This document shows, piece after piece, positions 34,571 through 41,292 of a stretch of DNA of 64,000 bases. The translations under genes were made by a program, and so were the position numbers. Below the pieces are notes generated by a model, which worked only from the letters and a program-made list of their open reading frames with translations, was not told the origin of the DNA and did no database searches. Position 1 is the first letter of the stretch; each line of letters starts with the position of its first letter. The DNA is from Sphingomonas oligoaromativorans (lineage in GTDB: Bacteria; Pseudomonadota; Alphaproteobacteria; Sphingomonadales; Sphingomonadaceae). The stretch lies in NCBI RefSeq assembly GCF_011762195.1, contig NZ_JAASQK010000005.1, positions 310,001 to 374,000 on the forward strand. Reading direction: 5' to 3'.

Positions 34571-35710
34571 TCAGGCCAGCTCGAGCACCGCTTCGGCATG
34601 GTAAGCGGGGAAGTCGACGTAGCCCTGAGCACCGCCGCCGTAGAACGTGTTGCGGTCGTAGGGCGTGAGCGGCAGACCGTGCTCGATCCTGGCAGGCAGA
34701 TCCGGGTTGGATGTGAAGTGGCGGCCGAATGCGACAAGACTGGCGACGCCATCGGCAACAGCTTCCTCGGCGGATTCAGGCGTGAAGCCGCCCGCCGCGA
34801 TGATCGTGCCGCGGAAGATACGGCTGAGATCCTTCGCAGCGATCGCGTCCTGTCCTTCGGCGACCGTATCGGCACCGCTGATGCGCGGCTCGATGATGTG
34901 AAGATAGGCCACGCCGAACCGATCGAGCCGTTCGGCGACATACTCGAAAAGGGCCTGCGGATCGCTATCGCTCATACCGTTGAAGGTGCTGCTCGGCGAG
35001 ATGCGGACGCCGACCCGGTGGCGGCCGATGACTCCAGCGACCGTATCGACGATCTCCATCAGGAAGCGCGTCCGGTTCTCGACGGAGCCGCCGTAGCGGT
35101 CAGCCCGCTTGTTGCTGCCGTCCTGCAGGAATTGTTCGACGAGATGGCCCTGAGCGCTGAAGATTTCGATCCCGTCGAAGCCGGCTCGCACTGCGTTCCG
35201 CGCCGCAAGCCGATACTGGCCGAGAATCCCAGCGATCTGGTCGATTTCCAGCGCGCGATGCGGTGACGGCGGAACCAGACCCTCGGGCGTGGTCACGACG
35301 ACATTGGGATTCTCTGTGAAGGTGGGGTCGGCCGAGGCGGACACCGGCTGAATGCCGGTCAGTGCCTCGCTGGTGGCACGGCCCGCATGGCCGAGCTGGA
35401 CGAACATGACCCCGCCCTTGGCGTGAACCGCGTCGGTGATCCGCTTCCAGGCTGCAACCTGCGCATCATTCCAGATGCCCGGCGCGGCATGATAGGCGCG
35501 CGCTTCCGGGGCGATTGCCGTTGACTCGGTGATGATGAGGCCGCCGTCGGACGCGCGCTGACTATAGTGCTCCAGCATTAGGTCTGAAGGAACGGCGCTG
35601 GGCCAGTGGGCGCGCAGCCGGCTGAGTGCCGGCATCACGACACGATGCTTGAGGGTTACGTCGCCGAGCTTGATCGGCGTGAAGAGCTGGGCGGTGGTGG
35701 TCTTGGTCAC
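34571..35710 (-). CDS. Old yellow enzyme family oxidoreductase with altered active site
   Basis: A 379-residue flavin-dependent ene-reductase homologue (LFTPIKLGDVTLKHRVVMPALSR; FVQLGHAGRAT; DRYGGSVENRTRFLMEI; IIAAGGFTPESAEEAV). The motif that in this family reads HxxNGY, supplying the His/Asn pair that binds the substrate carbonyl and the Tyr proton donor, is here FSAQGH (minus strand near 35148-35168). All three residues are therefore changed. The FMN-binding parts look intact. The GTG at 35710 has AAGGAG seven bases upstream; a longer in-frame extension overlaps the SDR gene. Reductase activity on standard enones is doubtful. Confidence 0.85.
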   Translation of the reverse strand: MTKTTTAQLFTPIKLGDVTLKHRVVMPALSRLRAHWPSAVPSDLMLEHYSQRASDGGLIITESTAIAPEARAYHAAPGIWNDAQVAAWKRITDAVHAKGGVMFVQLGHAGRATSEALTGIQPVSASADPTFTENPNVVVTTPEGLVPPSPHRALEIDQIAGILGQYRLAARNAVRAGFDGIEIFSAQGHLVEQFLQDGSNKRADRYGGSVENRTRFLMEIVDTVAGVIGRHRVGVRISPSSTFNGMSDSDPQALFEYVAERLDRFGVAYLHIIEPRISGADTVAEGQDAIAAKDLSRIFRGTIIAAGGFTPESAEEAVADGVASLVAFGRHFTSNPDLPARIEHGLPLTPYDRNTFYGGGAQGYVDFPAYHAEAVLELA

Positions 35711-35799
35711 GGTTGATCTCCTTGAAGCTTGATGAGGTGGCGGCGGAACCGAGGGGGGACGATCCCGCCGCCATCGCCAGGCCGATCGGTCGGGGGGGG

Positions 35800-36567
35800 C
35801 TATTGCCGACCGGCCATGACACCGCCGTCGACGGGGAGGACGACGCCGGTGATCCAGCTCGCCTGATCGGAGGCGAGGAACAGAAGGGCTTCCGCCGCAT
35901 CGGCGGGCTGACCGTTGCGGCCGAGCGGGTGCAGCGCATTGAACGTCGGCAGCACCGCCTTGACCTGCTCGGGCGAGAGGAAGGTGTCGTAGACCGGCGT
36001 CTCGATGACGGCCGGCGCGATCGCGTTCACGCGGATGTTGTCCGGCGCCAGCTCGATCGCGAGATTTTTGACGAGGGCGTGGACGCCAGCCTTTGCGACC
36101 GAATAGGCTGACGATGGCGTGGCGCCGATCGCCTGCAGGGCCCACATCGAGCCTGTCTGAACGATCGCCCCACCGCGGCCCTTCATCGCGCGTGCCGCCG
36201 CCTGGGCGGTAAAAAACGTCCCCTTGAGGATGCTGTCGAGCATCCGGTCCAGCTCGGCCGCGTCGACCTCGAGAAAAGGTGTCGGCTTGAAGATGCCGGC
36301 ATTGTTGAAGAGCACGTCGAGCTGGCCGAACCGATCGAGCGCGACTTTGACGAGCGCTGCGCCGGTTTCGGGGTCTGCCACGTCGCCGGTGATGATCGCG
36401 ACGTGGGAGCCGGTCGCGTCAATCTCCCGCGCGGCCGAGTCGAGTTTGCTCGAATCGCGTCCGCTCAGCACAACGGAACCGCCTTCGCGGACGAAGCGCG
36501 CGGCCACTTCCTTGCCGATTCCCGAGTTACCGCCGGTGACGATCGCGACTTTGCCTTCGAAACGCAT
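35800..36567 (-). CDS. SDR family oxidoreductase
   Basis: A classical 255-residue short-chain dehydrogenase/reductase: TGGNSGIG cofactor motif, NNAG at about residue 87, catalytic Ser in QTGSMWA, YSVAK active-site motif and the PVDGG C-terminal signature. The ATG at 36567 gives the family-typical MRFEGKVAIVTGG start. It is the first gene of the minus-strand run SDR, OYE-like, PEP-mutase-like, unknown paralogue. It is divergent from the TetR gene at 36676, with TetR-type operators 7 and 8 between them. Confidence 0.9.
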   Translation of the reverse strand: MRFEGKVAIVTGGNSGIGKEVAARFVREGGSVVLSGRDSSKLDSAAREIDATGSHVAIITGDVADPETGAALVKVALDRFGQLDVLFNNAGIFKPTPFLEVDAAELDRMLDSILKGTFFTAQAAARAMKGRGGAIVQTGSMWALQAIGATPSSAYSVAKAGVHALVKNLAIELAPDNIRVNAIAPAVIETPVYDTFLSPEQVKAVLPTFNALHPLGRNGQPADAAEALLFLASDQASWITGVVLPVDGGVMAGRQ

Positions 36568-36583
36568 TGCTAATCTCCGTATG

Positions 36584-36601
36584 CTATCTATCGGTAGGTA
36601 G
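36584..36601. promoter_or_regulatory. Putative TetR operator 7 (abutted half-sites)
   Basis: An 18-bp dyad, CTATCTATCGGTAGGTAG, with two T/G mismatches, 17 bp upstream of the SDR start. Core TCTATCGGTAGG at 36587-36598. Confidence 0.65.
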
Positions 36602-36647
36602 TCGATGCACACCGAATATGACTGGAAAAGTCCGCTGTCAACGTCTA

Positions 36648-36659
36648 TCTATCGATAGA
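36648..36659. promoter_or_regulatory. Putative TetR operator 8 (perfect, abutted half-sites)
   Basis: TCTATCGATAGA, a perfect 12-bp palindrome 16 bp before the tetR-mug-alkB operon start. Its position would let a bound repressor block the ribosome-site region and the promoter. Its centre is 61 bp from that of operator 7. Confidence 0.7.
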
Positions 36660-36675
36660 GAGAAGGAGTCGTATC

Positions 36676-37260
36676 GTGAGTGAAACCGCAGAGAAGTTGA
36701 TGGATCTGGCAGAGGAGCGGATGCGCGAGGCCGGCTATCACGGCTTCAGCTTTCGCGAGCTTGCGGCCAAGATCGGGATCAAAAGCGCCAGTGTGCACCA
36801 CCATTTCCCCACCAAGGCCGACATGGCGGCCGCGGTGGCGAGGCGCTATCTTGAGCGCTTCCTGGAGAATGTCGCGCCGCAGCCCGGGGAAAGCGGGGAG
36901 GACGTCATCGCCGTATATCGGTCCGCGTTCCGTCGCTCGATTGAGCACGATGGCGGCATGTGCCTGAGCGGAATGCTGGGGGCCGAGTCGGGCGGTTTGC
37001 CGGTCGAGGTTGCGGAAGAGATCGAGAATTTCTTCCGTAAGGCTGTCGAGGATCTGGCGCAGCGACTCGGCGGATCCGAAGAACGCGCTTTCGCGGTCCT
37101 GGCGACGCTCGAAGGCGCTCTCATCCTCGCGCGCGCCTATGGGGAAGTTGCGGCGTTCGATCACGCTGCGGCGGCCCTGACGGACAATGACGCCCCGCCA
37201 TTGATGCCGCTGGCATTGCTGAACCGGAAACCTCATGCAGCGGAGAAGCTGCGCGCGTGA
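36676..37260 (+). CDS. TetR/AcrR family regulator (paralogue B)
   Basis: A 194-residue TetR-type regulator. The helix-turn-helix is YHGFSFRELAAKIGIKSASVHHHFPTKADMAAAVARR, with the same recognition helix as paralogues A and C. The C-terminal domain holds GGMCLSGMLGAESGGLP, similar to the MCVAGVMSAEISGLP of paralogue A, so the ligand pockets may be related too. The start is GTG at 36676 with AGGAG upstream. It is the first gene of an operon with mug and alkB (GTGA and TAATG overlaps), directly linking regulator and DNA repair. Confidence 0.9.
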   Translation: MSETAEKLMDLAEERMREAGYHGFSFRELAAKIGIKSASVHHHFPTKADMAAAVARRYLERFLENVAPQPGESGEDVIAVYRSAFRRSIEHDGGMCLSGMLGAESGGLPVEVAEEIENFFRKAVEDLAQRLGGSEERAFAVLATLEGALILARAYGEVAAFDHAAAALTDNDAPPLMPLALLNRKPHAAEKLRA

Positions 37261-37784
37261 GCACGACCGAGGCCGACATTCTGGCGTCGGCTCTCGACGT
37301 GGTCTTCTGCGGTCTCAATCCCCCGCCCGACGTCGCTGCGGGAGGGCATAGTTTCGCGAGCGCCAGCAACCGCTTCTGGCAAGCGCTCTACCTCTCCGGC
37401 TTCACTCCCCGACGCCTTGATCCGTCGGAAGAGCGGTCCCTGCTCGAATATGGCTGTGGTATCACCGCTGTCGTCCACCGGCCGACCAGGCGGGGCGCCG
37501 ACGTTCCTCTGCGCGAGTTCAAGGCCGCGCGACCCGATCTGGAAGCGACGGTGCGACGGTATCGGCCTCGGGCGATCGCCTTCCTCGGCAAGCGCGGGAT
37601 CGCTGCCATGCTCGATGCGCCGGAGATCCGCTGGGGTTTGCAGCCTTCGCCTTTTGCGGGCGCGATTGCGTGGGTTCTGCCCAACCCGAGCGGCTTGAAC
37701 CGTGCCTTCAGCCTCGATGCGCTCGTAAGTGCCTTTTCCGAGCTGCGCACCACGATCTTGATCGATCGCGGGCAGACTCGATAA
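37257..37784 (+). CDS. mug: G/U mismatch-specific DNA glycosylase
   Basis: Uracil-DNA-glycosylase superfamily enzyme of the Mug/TDG type, which removes uracil or ethenocytosine opposite guanine. The 175-residue product has the family motif VVFCGLNPPPD (in MUG usually GLNPSP), FASASNRFWQALYLSGF, and the second motif LPNPSGLNRAFS. Ethenocytosine arises from lipid-peroxidation aldehydes, which fits the electrophile theme (established for E. coli Mug; inference here). Its GTG start overlaps the tetR stop and its stop overlaps the alkB start. Confidence 0.9.
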   Translation: MSTTEADILASALDVVFCGLNPPPDVAAGGHSFASASNRFWQALYLSGFTPRRLDPSEERSLLEYGCGITAVVHRPTRRGADVPLREFKAARPDLEATVRRYRPRAIAFLGKRGIAAMLDAPEIRWGLQPSPFAGAIAWVLPNPSGLNRAFSLDALVSAFSELRTTILIDRGQTR

Positions 37785-38398
37785 TGCCGAGTCGCACGCC
37801 CCGACCAATCGCGGTCGGAATGCCCGATCTGTTCGGTGCGCCAGAGCTGCCGGAAGGCTTCCGCTACCTGCCCGACGTGTTATCGACGGCTGAGGAACGC
37901 GAGCTGGTAGGTCTGTTCGAAAGCCTGCCCCTGCAGCCGTTCGAATTTCATGGCTACCGGGCCAATCGCCGTATCTTCACCTACGGGCATCGCTACGTTT
38001 TCGCGGGACAGCAACCGCGTGCCGACGCGGGCATCCCGGCGCACTTGCGGCCTTTAGCCGAGATCGCAAGCGCGATCGCCGGCGTGCCTGCGGACATGTT
38101 CGAACAGGTGATGGTGACGGAATACCCCCCGGGTGCGGGCATCGGCTGGCATCGCGATCGGCCGACCTTCGAAGATATCGTCGCCATCTCCTTCCTCTCG
38201 CCCTGCGCGTTGCGGCTGCGTCGGCGCGAAGGGGAAGGCTGGGAGCGACGGTCGGTGCTGATCGAACCGCGATCTGCCTATTTATTGCATGGTCCGGCTC
38301 GCAATCGCTGGCAGCACAGCATCGCGGCGATGGATAGCCGGCGCTTCTCGGTGACGCTGCGGACTTTCCGTCCAGGGCACAGCGCCAAGGACGTCTAG
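37784..38398 (+). CDS. alkB: Alpha-ketoglutarate-dependent DNA repair dioxygenase AlkB
   Basis: Fe(II)/2-oxoglutarate dioxygenase that oxidatively removes alkyl groups from N1-adenine and N3-cytosine. The 204-residue product has the metal ligands His123 and Asp125 (GWHRDRP) and His178 (RWQHSI). Two arginines spaced as in AlkB for 2-oxoglutarate and base recognition are in SRRFSVTLRTF (about 187 and 193). PLQPFEFHGYRANRRIFTYG and TEYPPGAGIG are also typical of bacterial AlkB2-type proteins. It is third in the tetR-mug-alkB operon, overlapping mug by one base. Confidence 0.93.
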   Translation: MPSRTPRPIAVGMPDLFGAPELPEGFRYLPDVLSTAEERELVGLFESLPLQPFEFHGYRANRRIFTYGHRYVFAGQQPRADAGIPAHLRPLAEIASAIAGVPADMFEQVMVTEYPPGAGIGWHRDRPTFEDIVAISFLSPCALRLRRREGEGWERRSVLIEPRSAYLLHGPARNRWQHSIAAMDSRRFSVTLRTFRPGHSAKDV

Positions 38399-38416
38399 GA
38401 AGCGCTTAGCGCTCGG

Positions 38417-39112
38417 TCAGGCCGCGACAGACTTGCGACGGCGCGATGTCGTCAGCGCCGGAGGAGGCCCGTCTGCCTCAAAGCCAGCGCGAAGGCCAAA
38501 CGCCCTAAGGCTTACGCGGAGCAACTCGTAACGATCTTCGCCGGGAACGTTGTTGCGGATCTGAACGGCGATCCCGTGGGCAAGGGCCTGGAGGAAATAG
38601 GCGAGCGTCGTGGGGTGAGCCGTTTCAGGCAGCTCGCCCTCCCTTCGGGCCCGCTCGAAACGCGCCGCCAGAACCTCGATGATGCCGGCTTGATGCGCAG
38701 CCACCTCGCGGCGTGCACCTTCGTCGTCGGGCCCAGTCGACAAGGAGGTCAGCAAGCCCATGAACCCGTGCGCCTCGCAGGGAAGCTGCGCTCCGGCCAT
38801 GGCATCGCGGAGCAATTCTTCCACGACGTCGCGGATCGTCCTGGCTTCGAGCAGCCTGTGCAGATAGGTCAGATGCTTGTGGGCATGGAGCGCCAGCGCG
38901 CGCTTGAAGAGGCCCTCCTTGCTGCCATAGCAGTGATAGAGGCTCGGGCGCGCGATGTTCATCGCCTTGGTCAGTTCCGCGATGCTGGTGCCGGCATAGC
39001 CGTGTGTCACGAATGCCCGCAGTGCCGCTGCCAGAACCGTGTCGGGATCAAATTCGCGTGGTCGGCCGCGGGCCACATGTTGGTCGGAACATGGTGCGAG
39101 GGATGTCTGCAT
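38417..39112 (-). CDS. TetR/AcrR family regulator (unrelated to A-C in its recognition helix)
   Basis: A 231-residue TetR regulator. The helix-turn-helix is GRPREFDPDTVLAAALRAFVTHGYAGTSIAELTKAMNIARPSLYHCYGSKEGLFKRAL, with a recognition helix (NIARPSLYHCYGSKEGL) different from paralogues A-C, so it should have another operator. A candidate target is the TTGCAC-type palindrome, but nothing near this gene shows one. The ATG at 39112 is chosen over 39193. It lies 34 bp after tetR paralogue C on the same strand, so the two are probably co-transcribed; it converges with alkB. Confidence 0.87.
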   Translation of the reverse strand: MQTSLAPCSDQHVARGRPREFDPDTVLAAALRAFVTHGYAGTSIAELTKAMNIARPSLYHCYGSKEGLFKRALALHAHKHLTYLHRLLEARTIRDVVEELLRDAMAGAQLPCEAHGFMGLLTSLSTGPDDEGARREVAAHQAGIIEVLAARFERARREGELPETAHPTTLAYFLQALAHGIAVQIRNNVPGEDRYELLRVSLRAFGLRAGFEADGPPPALTTSRRRKSVAA

Positions 39113-39146
39113 GTTCACCGCTCGCCCCACTTGGCCTCGCGGCCAA

Positions 39147-39665
39147 TCAGGCCGCGACCGCCTCCGGCAGCAGATCGTGCGTTGCACGGTCATATTCCGC
39201 GGTATCCGAGAAGACGTTCGCGAGGACGGAGGCGCCCGTTATGGTGGCCAACAGCTCACTCGCCTGCTCAGGATCAAGACCGGCATCGGCCATCTTCTTC
39301 GCGTGCATCTCAAAAAAGCGGCGCACCTCCGCAGCAACGGTGGGCGGAAGGTCCTGAGATGCCGCGCCCATCACGATGCATGGACACATCGTGCCCGCGA
39401 CGATTGTGCCCCTGAAAGCCTTGGTCCACGCCTTCACGGGATCTGGATCGACCAGCAGCGCCTCGTCGATAAAGTTGGACGCCCATTCCCCGTAGCGGCG
39501 AACGACCGCAGCCGCGAGGTCTTCCTTGGTGGGGAAGTGGTAGTGGACGCTCGAGCTTTTCACGCCGACGTCGGCCGCGATTTCGCGGAAGCTGAATCCG
39601 CCAAATCCGCCGATCCGCATCCGCTTCTCGGCCGCATCCATAATGGCAGTGGCAACTTCGCTCAT
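39147..39665 (-). CDS. TetR/AcrR family regulator (paralogue C)
   Basis: A 172-residue TetR-type regulator with FGGFSFREIAADVGVKSSSVHYHFPTKEDLAAAVVRRYGEW as its DNA-binding domain; the recognition helix is nearly identical to paralogues A and B. The C-terminal domain contains TMCPCIVMGAASQDLPP, with a CxC pair that could be a reactive sensor, an inference worth noting in an electrophile-response island. The ATG at 39665 stands 16 bp from operator 9. The next gene downstream is another TetR. Confidence 0.88.
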   Translation of the reverse strand: MSEVATAIMDAAEKRMRIGGFGGFSFREIAADVGVKSSSVHYHFPTKEDLAAAVVRRYGEWASNFIDEALLVDPDPVKAWTKAFRGTIVAGTMCPCIVMGAASQDLPPTVAAEVRRFFEMHAKKMADAGLDPEQASELLATITGASVLANVFSDTAEYDRATHDLLPEAVAA

Positions 39666-39679
39666 ATTGAATCCCTTTG

Positions 39680-39695
39680 ACTATCTTTTGATAGA
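39680..39695. promoter_or_regulatory. Putative TetR operator 9 (N4 spacing)
   Basis: On the minus strand TCTATCAAAAGATAGT, half-sites separated by four A, directly upstream of tetR paralogue C. A further GATAGAC follows, making a repeated GTCTATCTATC on the minus strand. Confidence 0.6.
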
Positions 39696-39748
39696 TAGAC
39701 GGTTTTACCGAAATTACAATCGCTCGGTGAAGAGTGCTAATCGAGCGC

Positions 39749-40021
39749 TTAGGCCTGCCCCGCAGCCTCTGCCGACGATGGCTGAGGACAGCTTGCCGAC
39801 CGCCGTGTGCGCGTCGTCGATGCCGGATACTTTTCCAGCATCGCGTCGGGTCGGATCGGACGCGACTGCAGGTCTCCCCCACAATTCGGGCAGACGCCGT
39901 TCAACGCGCCCTCGGCGCAATCCCGGCAAAACGTACATTCGAACGTGCAGATCATCGCGTCGGGTGTGTCTGGCGGCAGGTTCACGTCGCAGCATTCGCA
40001 ATTGGGTCGAAGGTCCAGCAT
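39749..40021 (-). CDS. DUF1272 family zinc-ribbon-like protein
   Basis: A 90-residue cysteine-rich protein with the DUF1272 pattern MLDLRPNCECCDVNLPPDTPDAMICTFECTFCRDCAEG..CPNCGG, then RPIRP and LEKYPAST. Nine or so cysteines in CxCC, CTFC, CxxC and CPNC arrangements suggest zinc binding. The function of the family is unknown. The ATG at 40021 has GGGAG upstream; a longer frame upstream to 40390 overlaps ogt and is not coding. It is divergent from ogt, with operator 10 between them. Confidence 0.85.
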   Translation of the reverse strand: MLDLRPNCECCDVNLPPDTPDAMICTFECTFCRDCAEGALNGVCPNCGGDLQSRPIRPDAMLEKYPASTTRTRRSASCPQPSSAEAAGQA

Positions 40022-40085
40022 ACGCCGTCTCCCGTGTCGAAGCGTGGCATCGCCGGGTTGGCGATCACGCGATAAACCATATCTA

Positions 40086-40097
40086 TCTATCGCTAGA
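40086..40097. promoter_or_regulatory. Putative TetR operator 10 (abutted half-sites)
   Basis: TCTATCGCTAGA, nested in the wider dyad ATCTA-TCGC-TAGAT, 19 bp upstream of the ogt start and 64 bp from the DUF1272 start on the other side. Confidence 0.6.
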
Positions 40098-40116
40098 TCA
40101 ATTTTGAGGCAACGAT

Positions 40117-40644
40117 ATGTTGGGTGTTGGAGCACTTCGATACAAGCCAATGCCGTCGCCGGTGGGTACGCTACGCCTAGTTGGGAGCGATGAAGGATTG
40201 GTCGCGATTCTATGGGAAAACGACCGGCCCCGCCGGGTGCCCGTGGCAGCGATGGCTCAGGAGGGAGACAATGCTCTTCTTCGAGAAGTCCAGCACCAGC
40301 TCGCCAGTTATTTTGAGGGCACTTTGCAAAAATTTGATTTGCCGCTCGATTTTCGGGGCACCGATTTCCAGCGGCAGGTCTGGTCCGCACTGCTGGACAT
40401 TCCGTTCGGGCAAACGCGCAGCTATGCTGACATTGCGCGCGCTATCGGCAGGCCGATCGCCTACCGCGCCGTCGGCGCCGCTAACGGACGTAACCCGATC
40501 TCCATCGTCGCGCCCTGCCATCGTGTCATTGGCCATAACGGCGGACTGACCGGCTTTGCAGGTGGGATCGAGGCAAAGCGCTATCTCCTCGAGTTGGAGC
40601 GTCGCCCCCCCCCCGTCGTCGATGATTCTCCGACGCTACGCTGA
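40117..40644 (+). CDS. ogt: Methylated-DNA--[protein]-cysteine S-methyltransferase
   Basis: Suicide repair protein that transfers alkyl groups from O6-alkylguanine or O4-alkylthymine to its own Cys. The 175-residue product carries the acceptor motif VAPCHRVIG with Cys134, preceded by the helix-turn-helix (YADIARAIGRPIAYRAVGAANGRNPISI) and followed by GLTGFAGGIEAKRYLLELE. It has no Ada-type N-terminal domain. The start at 40117 has GAGGCAAC upstream. It is the last cargo gene before the tRNA and the fourth alkylation-repair gene, with tag, mug and alkB; operator 10 suggests it shares their control. Confidence 0.93.
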   Translation: MLGVGALRYKPMPSPVGTLRLVGSDEGLVAILWENDRPRRVPVAAMAQEGDNALLREVQHQLASYFEGTLQKFDLPLDFRGTDFQRQVWSALLDIPFGQTRSYADIARAIGRPIAYRAVGAANGRNPISIVAPCHRVIGHNGGLTGFAGGIEAKRYLLELERRPPPVVDDSPTLR

Positions 40645-40926
40645 CTAGAGTCCTCTGCACTCTACGACAATTTGGACGATCCACAGGTGGCACGATCCTG
40701 CTGCTCAGATTTCCGCCGTTAATGCGGCAGGGTCGCGACTCTTCCCGCGCGATGGACGCTTCGGGGCATGGATCCCTCCATGTGAAACTAGGTGTGATCT
40801 ACGCCACAGCGGCCAGCGAGCGCCAATCGTTTCCGAAGCCCTGCTTCCGCGTTGCTTCCGCGCCACATTACCCGGCTTGGGAGCCCCCGAAGGGGAGGCT
40901 TAACTCGTTGATTTTAGCGGGGAAGC
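40645..40926. other. Non-coding region between ogt and tRNA-Thr
   Basis: No convincing gene is seen. A C/G-rich hairpin (about 40882-40900, arms around a GAA loop) lies 27 bp beyond the tRNA 3' end on the minus strand and could end its transcript, although no T-run follows. The region would be the right end of the putative ICE; no integrase is encoded here. Confidence 0.4.
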
Positions 40927-41001
<75 letters not shown>

Positions 41002-41115
41002 ACGGCCCGATTTCCGCCGCCGCTGGGCGGTGGCGAGGCCGGCCCTATGGAGAAAGCTTCGCGCCCCGTCAAGCGGGCTTGCACAACATTCTGCAATCCG
41101 CCTAACCGCAGCATC

Positions 41116-41250
41116 ATGGACGCCAGGACCGATCGGGAAAAGCGCCTCGCCGAGGCGCTGCGCACGAATCTCCGCCGCCGCAAGGAACAGGCGCGCGAGA
41201 AGGAAGCGGAAACCCCGCAACCCGAATCGCCGCCGGAGAAAAGCCGCTAA
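41116..41250 (+). CDS. Small charged protein of unknown function
   Basis: A 44-residue, highly charged helical peptide (MDARTDREKRLAEALRTNLRRRKEQAREKEAE, then a Pro/Glu tail). There is no signal peptide or membrane segment. Similar short Lys/Arg/Glu-rich proteins are common in sphingomonads next to other genes, which is my reason for including it. The ribosome site is weak. It converges with the M24 aminopeptidase gene and is the first gene on the chromosomal side of the tRNA. Confidence 0.5.
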   Translation: MDARTDREKRLAEALRTNLRRRKEQAREKEAETPQPESPPEKSR

Positions 41251-41292
41251 GGGCGGCGGCAACCCGTCCGGGCCACCGCCGCCCCGGACGGA

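Larger units (their letters stand above)
1..40926. mobile_element. Right-hand part of an integrative conjugative element (putative)
   Basis: The segment carries an IS fragment, a full Trb mating-pair-formation operon and about 28 kb of accessory stress, efflux and DNA-repair genes. It stops at the 3' end of a tRNA-Thr gene, beyond which only ordinary housekeeping-type genes are seen. ICEs of the Tn4371/Trb type and many genomic islands integrate in tRNA 3' ends, so the tRNA is the natural right boundary. The left boundary, integrase, relaxase and coupling-protein gene are outside the window. No second copy of the tRNA 3' end was noticed inside it. The ICE reading and the right edge are inference from gene content. 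Confidence 0.55.

Noticed and set aside
40882-40900. Intrinsic terminator after tRNA-Thr
   Set aside because: A GC-rich hairpin exists, but no T-run follows on the transcribed strand, so I list it only as part of the intergenic description.
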